Shown one piece after another: positions 1-7,564 of a stretch of 31,901 nucleotides of DNA. Position 1 is the first letter of the stretch, and each line of letters opens with the position of its first letter. Both the position numbers and the translations under genes were made by a program. This stretch comes from an uncultured bacterium (GTDB lineage: Bacteria; Bacillota; Clostridia; Oscillospirales; Oscillospiraceae), in assembly GCA_947364395.1 (NCBI GenBank), contig CANASS010000023.1, positions 1 through 31,901 on the forward strand, written 5' to 3'. A model generated the notes under the pieces. That model did no database searches. It was not told the DNA's origin and saw only the letters and a list, made by a program, of their open reading frames with translations.

Positions 1-1285
1 CAGCGCGGCGGCCCCCGCCGCCCCGGCCCAGAGCGCCGCCCCCGCTGCGGCCCCCGCCCCCGCGGCCTCCGCCGCCCCGGCCCCCGCCGCCCAGCAGCAC
101 CCCAAGGAGACGCTCATCAGCGTCAACCTGTCCAAGCTGGACCAGCTGTCCGCCGTGGTGGGCGAGATCGTCATCACCGAATCCATGGTCACCTCCTCCC
201 CCGATTTGAAGGGGCTGGTGCTGGACGCCTTCTCCAAGTCCGCCCGGCAGCTGCGCAAGCTCACCGACGACCTCCAGGACGTGTCCATGTCCCTGCGCAT
301 GGTGCCCGTGTCCAGCGTGTTCCAGAAGATGACCCGCATCGTCCGGGACATGACCAAGAAGCTGAACCGCCCGGCCAAGCTCACCCTCATCGGGGAGAAC
401 ACCGAGGTGGATAAGACCATCGTGGACTCCATCGGCGACCCCATCATGCACATGATCCGCAACTCCATGGACCACGGCATCGAGGAGACCCAGGAGGAGC
501 GCATCGCCGCCGGGAAAGACCCTGTGGGCGAGATCATCCTGTCCGCCCGGGACACCGGCAGCGAGGTCATCATCGAGATCATTGACGACGGCCGGGGGGT
601 CAACGACGAGGCGGTGCTGGCCAAGGCTATCCGCCAGGGCATCGCCTCCCCCGACGCCGACTACAGCCACCGGGAGATCCTCAACTTCCTGCTGGCCCCC
701 GGCTTCTCCACCAACACCGAGGTCACCGAGTTCTCCGGCCGCGGCGTGGGCATGGACGTGGTGAAGCGGGGCGTGGAGGAGCTGGGCGGCACCGTGTCCA
801 TCTCCAGCGAGCTGGGCCGGGGCATGACCACCACCATCCGCATCCCCCTGACCATGGCCATCATGGACGCCATGGAGGTGGCGGTGGGCGACTCCATCTT
901 CACCATCCCCATCAACAACATCCAGGCCACCATGAAGGTGTCCTCCGGGGATATTATCCACGATTCCAGCCAGGGCGAGATCATCAAGTGCCAGGGCAAT
1001 TTCGTGCCCATCGTCCGGGCCAGGGACCTCTACCAGCTCCAGGGCGGGTTCAGCGACATCGAAGAGGGCGTGCTCATCTGGCTGGAGGCGGGGGACCACT
1101 CCTACTGCCTGTTCGTGGATGAGCTGCTGGGCCAGCAGCAGGTGGTGGTCAAGCAGCTGCCCGCCTATGTGAACAGCTTCAATGTGAAGAACTACGGCAT
1201 CAACGGCTGCACCCTGCGCAGCGACGGCAGCATCAGCATTATCCTGGATGTGGCCAGCCTGTATACCGCCGCCCGGGGCATGTGA
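1..1285 (+). CDS. cheA: Chemotaxis histidine kinase CheA, C-terminal part
   Basis: The reading frame is open from base 2, so the 5' end (P1 phosphotransfer and P2 domains) lies outside the window; 427 residues are visible. CheA autophosphorylates in receptor arrays and passes phosphate to CheY and CheB. Visible residues 1-33 are an Ala/Pro-rich linker. The P3 dimerisation helices follow (about 37-105). The P4 ATPase has an N-box with NSMDHG (about 151-161), a G1 box DDGRGV (195-200), APGFST (232-237) and a G2 box GRGVGM (246-251). A P5 CheW-like domain fills the rest. The gene is first in a visible run of cheA-cheW-cheR-cheB; cheW starts 15 bases downstream behind an AAGGAG site. The ATPase motifs look intact, so an active kinase is expected. 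The His phosphorylation site cannot be checked here. Confidence 0.97.
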   Translation, partial: SAAAPAAPAQSAAPAAAPAPAASAAPAPAAQQHPKETLISVNLSKLDQLSAVVGEIVITESMVTSSPDLKGLVLDAFSKSARQLRKLTDDLQDVSMSLRMVPVSSVFQKMTRIVRDMTKKLNRPAKLTLIGENTEVDKTIVDSIGDPIMHMIRNSMDHGIEETQEERIAAGKDPVGEIILSARDTGSEVIIEIIDDGRGVNDEAVLAKAIRQGIASPDADYSHREILNFLLAPGFSTNTEVTEFSGRGVGMDVVKRGVEELGGTVSISSELGRGMTTTIRIPLTMAIMDAMEVAVGDSIFTIPINNIQATMKVSSGDIIHDSSQGEIIKCQGNFVPIVRARDLYQLQGGFSDIEEGVLIWLEAGDHSYCLFVDELLGQQQVVVKQLPAYVNSFNVKNYGINGCTLRSDGSISIILDVASLYTAARGM

Positions 1286-1300
1286 GAAGGAGAGAAGATT

Positions 1301-1783
1301 ATGAACGATGAAATCCTGTTTGCCCGCGAGGACGAGATGGAGGCGCTGAACACCGTGGACGACGCGGTGGACTCCCAGAAGTACCTCATCTTTATGGCGG
1401 GCCACCTGAAGCTGGGGGTGGTGGCCGAGGACGTGGTGGAGATCCTCCACAACCAGGTCATTACCTACCTGCCCATGGTGCCCGATTATATCCGGGGCAT
1501 CATCAATATGCGCGGCCAGATGGTCCCCATCCTGGACATACGCGCCCGGCTGGGCCTGACCTCTCAGGATGAGGACAGCCTGGTGGTGGTCCTCAACCTG
1601 AACGACGTGCAGCTGGGCATCCTGGTGGACGGCGTGGACCAGATGCTGGACATTCCCAAGGCCAACATCCACCCCCTGCCCGCCAACAGCACCCAGATGC
1701 TGGTGTCCGGCATGTGCTCCCTGCCCGACGGCTCGGGCACCATGATGATTCTGGACTGCGAACAGCTCGTGCCCAATGATTAA
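1301..1783 (+). CDS. cheW: Chemotaxis coupling protein CheW
   Basis: A 160-residue protein made almost entirely of one CheW domain, close to the usual length of 150-170. CheW links receptors to the CheA P5 domain in the cytoplasmic array. The start follows an AAGGAG ribosome site. Typical features are the beta-strand KYLIFMAGHLKLGVVAEDV (about residues 27-45) and the conserved turn YIRGIINMRGQMVPILDI (about 65-82), which includes the NxRG element that contacts CheA and receptors. The last 8 bases overlap the start of cheR, which suggests translational coupling. The N-terminal 20 residues are acidic and not part of the fold. The identification is firm. Confidence 0.96.
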   Translation: MNDEILFAREDEMEALNTVDDAVDSQKYLIFMAGHLKLGVVAEDVVEILHNQVITYLPMVPDYIRGIINMRGQMVPILDIRARLGLTSQDEDSLVVVLNLNDVQLGILVDGVDQMLDIPKANIHPLPANSTQMLVSGMCSLPDGSGTMMILDCEQLVPND

Positions 1784-2621
1784 CGCCGGAAACGGAGCGG
1801 GCGGCTCCAGCTCCTTTTCCGCCCTGACCATCACGGACAACGACTTCAACCGGCTGGTGAAGTTTGTGCAGTCCAACTACGGCATCGACCTGTCCCAGAA
1901 GCGCCAGCTCATCACAGGCCGGCTGTCCACCGCCCTGAAGCAGCGGGGGTACACCACCTTCACCGACTTTGTGAACCACGTCCTCCAGACCAAGGACAAC
2001 GACCTCATCACCCTGCTGCTGGATAAGCTGACCACCAACTACACCTTCTTCATGCGGGAGAAGGAGCACCTGGACCTGTTCTGCAGGCAGATCATCCCGG
2101 ACATCGTCCGGCGCCACCAGCGGGATAAGACGCTGGCCATCTGGAGCGCGGGGTGCTCCACCGGGGAGGAGCCCTATAACATCACCATGTTCCTGCTGGA
2201 CTACCTGGGCCCCCAGGCCAGCCAGTGGGATACCCGGCTGCTGGCCACCGACATCTCCAACCGGGCCATGACGGCGGCTAAAAAGGGCGTGTACGAGCTG
2301 CCCGACACCATCCCCCCCGAGTGGAAGAAGAAGTATTTCGTCCCCCAGGCCGGGGGGCAGTACCAGGTGGCCCCCAAGGTGCGGGACAACGTGATCTTCC
2401 AGCCCTTTAACCTGATGGACCCCATCCGCTTCCGCCGGAAGTTCGACGTCATCTTCTGCCGGAACGTGATGATCTATTTCGACCAGCCCACCAAGGACGC
2501 CCTGGTCCGCCGGTTCTACGACGCCACCGTCCCCGGCGGATACCTGCTCATCAGCAAGTCGGAAAACCTCAGCGCCGACATGCCCTACAAGCGGCTGGCC
2601 CCGTCCACCTTCCAGAAGTGA
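1776..2621 (+). CDS. cheR: Chemotaxis protein methyltransferase CheR
   Basis: CheR methylates glutamates on chemoreceptors with S-adenosylmethionine and so sets receptor sensitivity. The 281-residue length is normal for the family. The N-terminal helical domain (about 20-90) ends in a segment NYTFFMRE (88-95) that matches the conserved Asn-Thr-Phe-Phe-Arg region. The SAM site WSAGCSTGEEPY lies at 123-134, the acidic LLATDIS at 155-161, and the second methyltransferase motif FDVIFCRNVMIYF at 223-235. No C-terminal TPR or pentapeptide-binding extension is present beyond the fold. The ATG start lies inside the 3' end of cheW (8-base overlap), so translation is probably coupled. A 10-bp hairpin follows the stop codon before cheB. 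Confidence 0.96.
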   Translation: MINAGNGAGGSSSFSALTITDNDFNRLVKFVQSNYGIDLSQKRQLITGRLSTALKQRGYTTFTDFVNHVLQTKDNDLITLLLDKLTTNYTFFMREKEHLDLFCRQIIPDIVRRHQRDKTLAIWSAGCSTGEEPYNITMFLLDYLGPQASQWDTRLLATDISNRAMTAAKKGVYELPDTIPPEWKKKYFVPQAGGQYQVAPKVRDNVIFQPFNLMDPIRFRRKFDVIFCRNVMIYFDQPTKDALVRRFYDATVPGGYLLISKSENLSADMPYKRLAPSTFQK

Positions 2622-2630
2622 TTCGCGCAC

Positions 2631-2656
2631 CGGGCCGGTCGGCGAGGACCGGCCCG
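2631..2656 (+). other. Perfect 10-bp stem-loop between cheR and cheB
   Basis: Arm 2631-2640 (CGGGCCGGTC) pairs perfectly with 2647-2656 around the 6-base loop GGCGAG. No T-tract follows, so it is unlikely to be a factor-independent terminator. It starts 9 bases after the cheR stop and ends 32 bases before the cheB start. It could act as an RNA processing or stability element that sets the ratio of CheR to CheB; that role is inference. Confidence 0.6.
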
Positions 2657-2688
2657 GAAGTTCTCAAAGAGGGAGGAACTCCTTACAT

Positions 2689-3744
2689 ATGCCAATTCCT
2701 GCGACAGTGAACAAAAAAATACGCGTCCTGGTGGTGGACGACTCCATAGTGGCCCGGGGTATGATTATCCGGGGCCTCTCCGCCCACCCCATGATCGAGG
2801 TGGCGGGCTTCGCCATCAATACCCTGGACGCCAAGAATAAGATCCCTCAGTACAAGCCGGACGTGGTCACCATGGACGTGGAGATGCCCGGCCAGAGCGG
2901 CCTTGAGTTCCTCAAGCAGTACCTGCCCGCCCACCCCATTCCTGTGATTGTGGTGTCCTCCCTGAACCTGAAGGTGTTCGACGCCTTGGCGGTGGGCGCG
3001 GTGGATTTTGTCCGCAAGCCGGACAACCAGCAGAGCGCCGAGGCTTTTATCACCGCCCTGACCCAAAAGATTATCATCGCCTCCAACGCCCGGCCCCGCC
3101 CGGTCGCCCCCCCGGCCATGGCTCAGGTGGTGTCCGCCGCCCCCAAGCTGGGGAACTCTCCCGGCCTGGACCGGGTGGTGATCGGCCTGGGGGCCTCCAC
3201 GGGGGGCACTGAGGCCACCCTGGAGGTGATGAAGCGCCTCCCCGCCGACATCCCCCCCATGGTCATCGTCCAGCACATGCCCCCCGGATTTACCAAGATG
3301 TACGCCGAGCGCCTGAACCGGCTGTGCGCCATGGAGGTGAAGGAGGCCCAGAGCGGCGACGAGCTCCGCCGGGGCCTGGCCGTGGTGGCCCCCGCGGACC
3401 TTCAGTGCCGGGTGGTGCGCATCGGCGCCCGGTACACCGTCAACTGCACCCAGGGGGAGAAGGTCAGCGGCCACCGGCCCTCGGTGGACGCCATGTTCCA
3501 CTCCATGGCGGAGACGGTCACCTGCAAGATGGTGGGCATCATCATGACCGGAATGGGACAGGACGGCGCGGTGGGCCTGCTGGAAATGCGCAAAAAGGGC
3601 GCCTACACCATCGGCCAGGACAAGGAATCCTCCGTGGTCTACGGTATGCCCGGCGTGGCCCAGAACATCGGCGCGGTGTGCGTGCAGGCATCCTGCGAAA
3701 ATGTGGCCGGCGTGCTCCTGCGGCATCTGAAAACCCTGGGCTGA
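2689..3744 (+). CDS. cheB: Chemotaxis protein-glutamate methylesterase CheB
   Basis: CheB removes methyl groups from receptors (and deamidates glutamines) when phosphorylated by CheA, opposing CheR. The 351-residue protein has a receiver domain (about 10-128) with acidic residues in VVDDS (15-19), phosphoacceptor Asp63 in TMDVEMP and Lys110 in VRKP. A linker of about 30 residues leads to the CheB methylesterase domain (about 160-350). The catalytic triad is visible: Ser170 in GASTGGT, His196 in QHMPPGFT and Asp292 in MGQDGA. The start is supported by a GGGAGGAAC site 9-18 bases upstream. The gene ends the cheA-W-R-B run and is followed by a strong terminator. All key residues are present. Confidence 0.97.
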   Translation: MPIPATVNKKIRVLVVDDSIVARGMIIRGLSAHPMIEVAGFAINTLDAKNKIPQYKPDVVTMDVEMPGQSGLEFLKQYLPAHPIPVIVVSSLNLKVFDALAVGAVDFVRKPDNQQSAEAFITALTQKIIIASNARPRPVAPPAMAQVVSAAPKLGNSPGLDRVVIGLGASTGGTEATLEVMKRLPADIPPMVIVQHMPPGFTKMYAERLNRLCAMEVKEAQSGDELRRGLAVVAPADLQCRVVRIGARYTVNCTQGEKVSGHRPSVDAMFHSMAETVTCKMVGIIMTGMGQDGAVGLLEMRKKGAYTIGQDKESSVVYGMPGVAQNIGAVCVQASCENVAGVLLRHLKTLG

Positions 3745-3795
3745 CCTGGAAGCCCCAGGAAATCCGTTGAAAAAAGTAGTTGAAACAACACGAAA

Positions 3796-3839
3796 CCCGC
3801 CCGGAGCCTCTTCCATCAGGCTCCGGGCGGGCTTTTTTT
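3796..3839 (+). terminator. Intrinsic terminator after cheB
   Basis: Arm 3796-3809 (CCCGCCCGGAGCCT) pairs perfectly with 3818-3831 around an 8-base loop, then a run of seven T at 3833-3839. This is a textbook rho-independent terminator that closes the che operon. A second weak hairpin (CGCAAA-GAAA-TTTGCG, 3841-3856) follows. Confidence 0.95.
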
Positions 3840-3864
3840 GCGCAAAGAAATTTGCGGCTTTTCC

Positions 3865-3891
3865 TTATGTTCGAGTGAAGCGTGCCGATAT
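3865..3891 (+). promoter_or_regulatory. Sigma-D/FliA-type promoter for flgM operon
   Basis: The -10 element GCCGATAT at 3884-3891 matches the flagellar sigma-28 consensus (GCCGATAA/T). Eleven bases upstream, TTATGTTC (3865-3872) matches 5 of 8 positions of the usual TAAAGTTT. The spacing is exactly canonical although the -35 is weak. It sits between the che terminator and flgM, and an autoregulated anti-sigma factor gene is where such a promoter is expected. The sigma factor itself is encoded at 29458-30300. Confidence 0.75.
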
Positions 3892-3930
3892 ATAAAGTGA
3901 ATGTAAGAGACTGAAAACCCTTCGGATAAC

Positions 3931-3937
3931 AAAAGGA
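3931..3937 (+). promoter_or_regulatory. Ribosome binding site of flgM (GTG start)
   Basis: AAAAGGA lies 5 bases before GTG 3943. The ATG at 3937-3939 is followed at once by TGA and cannot be the start. In-frame GTG 3949 and TTG 3952 are possible alternatives that would remove only 2 or 3 residues. Confidence 0.6.
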
Positions 3938-3942
3938 TGTGA

Positions 3943-4260
3943 GTGACTGTGTTGACCTCGTCTGGCTACGGCGCGATCTCTTCCATTGGTCCCGCAAAGG
4001 TCTATCGGACCAAGGCAGGGCACAATGAGCGGGCCAAAGCGAGCCCGGAAACAAACAAATACGACAGCGTCAGCATCTCCGCGCCCAGCCAGGACAGCCG
4101 GTTCCATATGGGACTGGTGAGCCGGCTCTCTCAGGAGGTGCGTACCGCCACCACCACCGGCGACATTACCGCCCTGCGCCAGCAGGTGGCCTCCGGGGAG
4201 TACGTCCCCGACCCCATGGCCATCGCGGCCAGAATTCTCTTCCTCGGGGAGGGCCGGTAA
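3943..4260 (+). CDS. flgM: Anti-sigma factor FlgM
   Basis: FlgM binds and holds the flagellar sigma factor until the hook-basal body is complete, then is exported. The protein is 105 residues with a low-complexity polar N-terminal half, as expected for a natively unfolded FlgM. The diagnostic part is the C-terminal sigma-binding region: a helix with VSRLSQEVRTATTTGD followed by ALRQQVASGEYVPDPMAIA (about 78-96) and a hydrophobic end AARILFL. The GTG start is supported by AAAAGGA. The stop codon is directly followed by the flgN ATG with no gap. A sigma-D-type promoter lies about 50 bases upstream, which implies feedback control of its own synthesis. The target sigma factor is encoded on the other strand at 29458-30300. 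Confidence 0.9.
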   Translation: MTVLTSSGYGAISSIGPAKVYRTKAGHNERAKASPETNKYDSVSISAPSQDSRFHMGLVSRLSQEVRTATTTGDITALRQQVASGEYVPDPMAIAARILFLGEGR

Positions 4261-4740
4261 ATGAGCGCTCCCTTTTCGGATTACCTGAAGCTGCTGCGGG
4301 AGGTGGGTACCCTGCTGGAGCAGCTGGCCGTGCTGGCCCAGCAGAAGGCCGACGCCGTCCGGCAGGACGACCTGCTGGCCCTGGATGAGGTGCTCAAGCA
4401 GGAGCAGGCCCTGGGCCTGAACCTGCGGGGGCTGGAGCTGCGGCGGGCCAAGCTGGTGGGCCAGCTGGGGCTGGAGGGGACCACCCTGTCCGCCCTGCCC
4501 GCCAAGTGTCCCCCGGAGCTGGCGGCGGAGACCGATCAAGTCGTCTCCGATGTGCAAATGAGCTACCGGGCCTATCGGAGCAGCGCCAATATGGTGCGGA
4601 CCACCCTGGAGCTCAACCTGCACCAGATCGAAAAGCTTGTGGCCGCCGCCGGAGGCGACCCCAAGGATCTGGATGCGGGCTACGCCCCTCCCGCGAACGC
4701 GGAGCCTCCCCGGCGCATGAAAACAGATTTCCGGGCCTGA
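4261..4740 (+). CDS. flgN: Flagellar export chaperone FlgN
   Basis: FlgN-family chaperones bind the C-termini of FlgK and FlgL in the cytoplasm and deliver them to the export gate. The 159-residue protein is almost wholly alpha-helical: LLREVGTLLEQLAVLAQQKADAV at the N-terminus, a middle helix with DEVLKQEQALGLNLRGLELRR, and a long C-terminal helix with SYRAYRSSANMVRTTLELNLHQIEKL. This leucine-heptad pattern and length match FlgN. The start ATG touches the flgM stop codon, and flgK follows after 34 bases. The order flgM-flgN-flgK-flgL is the standard one in Firmicutes and supports the call. The tail is Pro/Ala-rich and probably disordered. Confidence 0.88.
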   Translation: MSAPFSDYLKLLREVGTLLEQLAVLAQQKADAVRQDDLLALDEVLKQEQALGLNLRGLELRRAKLVGQLGLEGTTLSALPAKCPPELAAETDQVVSDVQMSYRAYRSSANMVRTTLELNLHQIEKLVAAAGGDPKDLDAGYAPPANAEPPRRMKTDFRA

Positions 4741-4774
4741 GTGAGCCCACGACATATATAAGGAGTTATGGCTT

Positions 4775-7543
4775 ATGTCTACTATGGGAACCTTTGACGC
4801 CTTTACCTCCGCCCGCCTGGGCATCTACGCCGCCCAGCACGGCCTGCGGGTGACGGGCAACAACGTCTCCAACATCAATACCGTCGGCTACACCCGCCAG
4901 CGGCTGGACCAAGTCAGCTTTAAGGCCGGAGCCTATGACCGCTACCGCTCCCAAATGGACAACCACGTGGGCAGCGGCGCGCTGGTCATGAACATCAATC
5001 AGGTCCGGGACCCCTACCTGGACGTGCGCTTCCGCAATGTCTCCGCCGATGTGGGCTACCACGACACCATGCTGGCCGGCCTCAAGAATATTGAGAGCAT
5101 CCTGGACGAGGTGAACAAGGGCGAGGACGCCGGGGACAACGAGAAGGGCGACGGCCTCCTCCACGCCCAGATTCAGGACCTGCGCGACAAGCTGCTGGCC
5201 TTCTCCAAAGAGCCCACCTCCGCCAACAACAACCTGGTGCGTACCGCCGCCTCTATTTTGTGCGGTACGCTCAACAGCTACTCCAAGAAGCTGGACACCC
5301 TTTATAAGGAGACGGTGATGGACTTCAACAGCAAGGTCACCGAGATCAACGAGTGCCTCACCAATATCCGGGACTTGAACAGGGAGATCCGGGACTGCGA
5401 GATTTACGGCGACAACGCCTTGGAGCTGCGGGACGAGCGCAACCGCCAGATTGACACCCTGGCCCAATACCTCCACATCAGGGTGGTTTACACCGAGGAG
5501 GACATCGGCTGCGGCCAGAAGGTGGAGAAGCTGTCCATCTATCTGGACGACGACAACCCGGATAAAAACATTCACACCGACGAGTCTATGCTCATTGACG
5601 GCGTGTTCGGCACGCAGATTTCCTCGCCGGAGGAGCGGGTGGTGTTCAACCCCTACTTAGGAAACGAGATTCAGGGACTAGAGGGTTTGAAGGACTTCCT
5701 GTATCTGACTGACCAGCCCCTTGAAGATCCAAATAATGCAGGCCAGTTTTTGTACATGCTGGATGACGGAACGGTTGCTTCCTTTGCCCCCAAAGACCCT
5801 GCTATCCCTGACACCGCCAAGGCCATCATGAAGGGCACCAACTTTGTGGAGGACGCCGCCAAGGTGGACAACGACATTTTCGCCCTGGAGATCGGCAAGC
5901 TGGTGGACGTGAACAACAAGGAGTGGACCGACCGCAAGTCCACCTATGAGCAGGTTGCCGACGCGATTTTGGATGAGGTAAAGAAGCTGGATGAGAATGA
6001 CCCCCCAATCGCGACTGGTCCAGCAGCTGGCTGGAGCGTTGAGAAGAATCCCACAAATGCCGTATTTGAATTCAAACTCCAGGCCTCTGCCGATGGCTGG
6101 GACAATGTGAATGAGATTGTGATTGGCGGCGAGACAGTTGACCTCACAGGAATTGATGTCCAGGACCCTGCCGAGCTGGCGAGAGTAGTCGCCCAGAAGC
6201 TGAATGGCAAGGACCCTGACTATGACATTACCTCCGATGCGGACGGCAACCTGATATATATGGCAAAAACTGAGGGCAGAGTGGGCGTGAGCGGTCCGGC
6301 CAAGGCCCCCAAGGGACCTGTCTTTACGCCGGGTACAGGCGACGCCGCCAACGCCAAGATTGCCATCACCGCGGGGGATAAGAATTATGGTTCGGAAGCA
6401 GTCCTGAAGCCCCCTGAGGTGCCGACAGTGACCGATCCCGACACCGGCGTGGATACCATCACCTCCTACCAAGAGATCAACGGGGTGTGGAACAAGGTGA
6501 CCACCACCGTCAAGCACACCCAAGAGGTGGCCTTGGACGACAACGACATACACGGGGCCCTCCAGGCGGTCCGGGAGCTGCTCACCGAGAACGGGCAGTT
6601 CACCACCAAGGACATGGTGGCCAATGTGGACGAAAACGCCGCCTCCAAGCGGGGCATCCCCTATTACCAGAAAGCGCTGGACCTGCTGGCCAAGGAGTTC
6701 GCCAAGCAGTACAACCAGCTGAACCAGGGCTTTGCGGTGGACGAAAAGGGGAACTATTTGATGGACACGGGAAAGGTGGACGAGAAGGGAAATCCCGTTT
6801 ACGAGCCGCTTCCCGACTGTACGACGCCCCTCAAATACTGGGTGGACGCGGACGGAAACTTTGCGGGCTTCACTGATCCCGGCACCACCGGGGCCAAGGA
6901 GGTCGAGGCCACCTTGAACCGTGACATGTCCGCCAGCGCCAAGGAGGCCTTTGATGCCCATTATAAAGACAACGGTTTCCCCGGCGGCACGGAGGAGTAT
7001 TTGAAGAAAGAAGGCATCTTCATGGGCGGTCCCCTGTTCAGCACCCGCAACGACAACAACGAGACGGAGGGCATCACCGCCGGAAATATCTCCATCGCCC
7101 AGGGTTGGACCAACGACGTTTACGGGCTGGTGCCCAAGTTCGAGCTGCTGTTTGGCGGCAGCACGGACCACTCCACCCAGAACACCAACGCCGACCACAT
7201 GGTGACCATGATCGACAAGGGGCTGGTCTACAATCCCAAGGACATCGTGCCGGACGCGGTGAGCGACAACATGTTCACGGGAGACTTTGGGGACATGTTC
7301 AGCAGGATTAACACGGTGCTGGGCCAGGACATCCGGGCCAACCAGATTGATCTGAACAACAGCTACACCCAGTGGGTGGAGATTGACACCAGCCGGGACG
7401 GAGTGTCCGGCGTGGACCTGAACGACGAGGCCATGAATATGATGCAGTTCCAGAAGGCCATGAACGCGGCCATGCGTCTGATGACCGTGGTTGACGAAGC
7501 GCTGGACCGGCTGATTAACAATACCGGCATTGCCGGGCGCTGA
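4775..7543 (+). CDS. flgK: Hook-associated protein FlgK, enlarged
   Basis: FlgK (HAP1) forms the junction between hook and filament. The ends are canonical: residues 5-60 hold the D0 helix with SARLGIYAAQHGLRVTGNN and NTVGYTRQ, the D1 region has ALELRDERNRQIDTLAQYL (about 211-229), and the C-terminus has GVSGVDLNDEAMNMMQFQKA and a final D0 helix. At 922 residues it is far longer than the usual 450-650. The extra material is about residues 294-568, where G+C falls (about 45-47% in 5701-5760 and 6061-6120 by direct count, against about 72% at 4801-4860) and codon choice relaxes. Part of the insert (about 445-510, from NEIVIGGETVDLTG to LIYMAKTEGRVG) resembles a flagellin-hook IN motif. The start follows AAGGAG at 4761-4766; an ATG at 4766 is out of frame and soon closed. 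flgL follows 21 bases downstream. Confidence 0.94.
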   Translation: MSTMGTFDAFTSARLGIYAAQHGLRVTGNNVSNINTVGYTRQRLDQVSFKAGAYDRYRSQMDNHVGSGALVMNINQVRDPYLDVRFRNVSADVGYHDTMLAGLKNIESILDEVNKGEDAGDNEKGDGLLHAQIQDLRDKLLAFSKEPTSANNNLVRTAASILCGTLNSYSKKLDTLYKETVMDFNSKVTEINECLTNIRDLNREIRDCEIYGDNALELRDERNRQIDTLAQYLHIRVVYTEEDIGCGQKVEKLSIYLDDDNPDKNIHTDESMLIDGVFGTQISSPEERVVFNPYLGNEIQGLEGLKDFLYLTDQPLEDPNNAGQFLYMLDDGTVASFAPKDPAIPDTAKAIMKGTNFVEDAAKVDNDIFALEIGKLVDVNNKEWTDRKSTYEQVADAILDEVKKLDENDPPIATGPAAGWSVEKNPTNAVFEFKLQASADGWDNVNEIVIGGETVDLTGIDVQDPAELARVVAQKLNGKDPDYDITSDADGNLIYMAKTEGRVGVSGPAKAPKGPVFTPGTGDAANAKIAITAGDKNYGSEAVLKPPEVPTVTDPDTGVDTITSYQEINGVWNKVTTTVKHTQEVALDDNDIHGALQAVRELLTENGQFTTKDMVANVDENAASKRGIPYYQKALDLLAKEFAKQYNQLNQGFAVDEKGNYLMDTGKVDEKGNPVYEPLPDCTTPLKYWVDADGNFAGFTDPGTTGAKEVEATLNRDMSASAKEAFDAHYKDNGFPGGTEEYLKKEGIFMGGPLFSTRNDNNETEGITAGNISIAQGWTNDVYGLVPKFELLFGGSTDHSTQNTNADHMVTMIDKGLVYNPKDIVPDAVSDNMFTGDFGDMFSRINTVLGQDIRANQIDLNNSYTQWVEIDTSRDGVSGVDLNDEAMNMMQFQKAMNAAMRLMTVVDEALDRLINNTGIAGR

Positions 7544-7564
7544 GCGTAAGGAGGGTAACACAGC

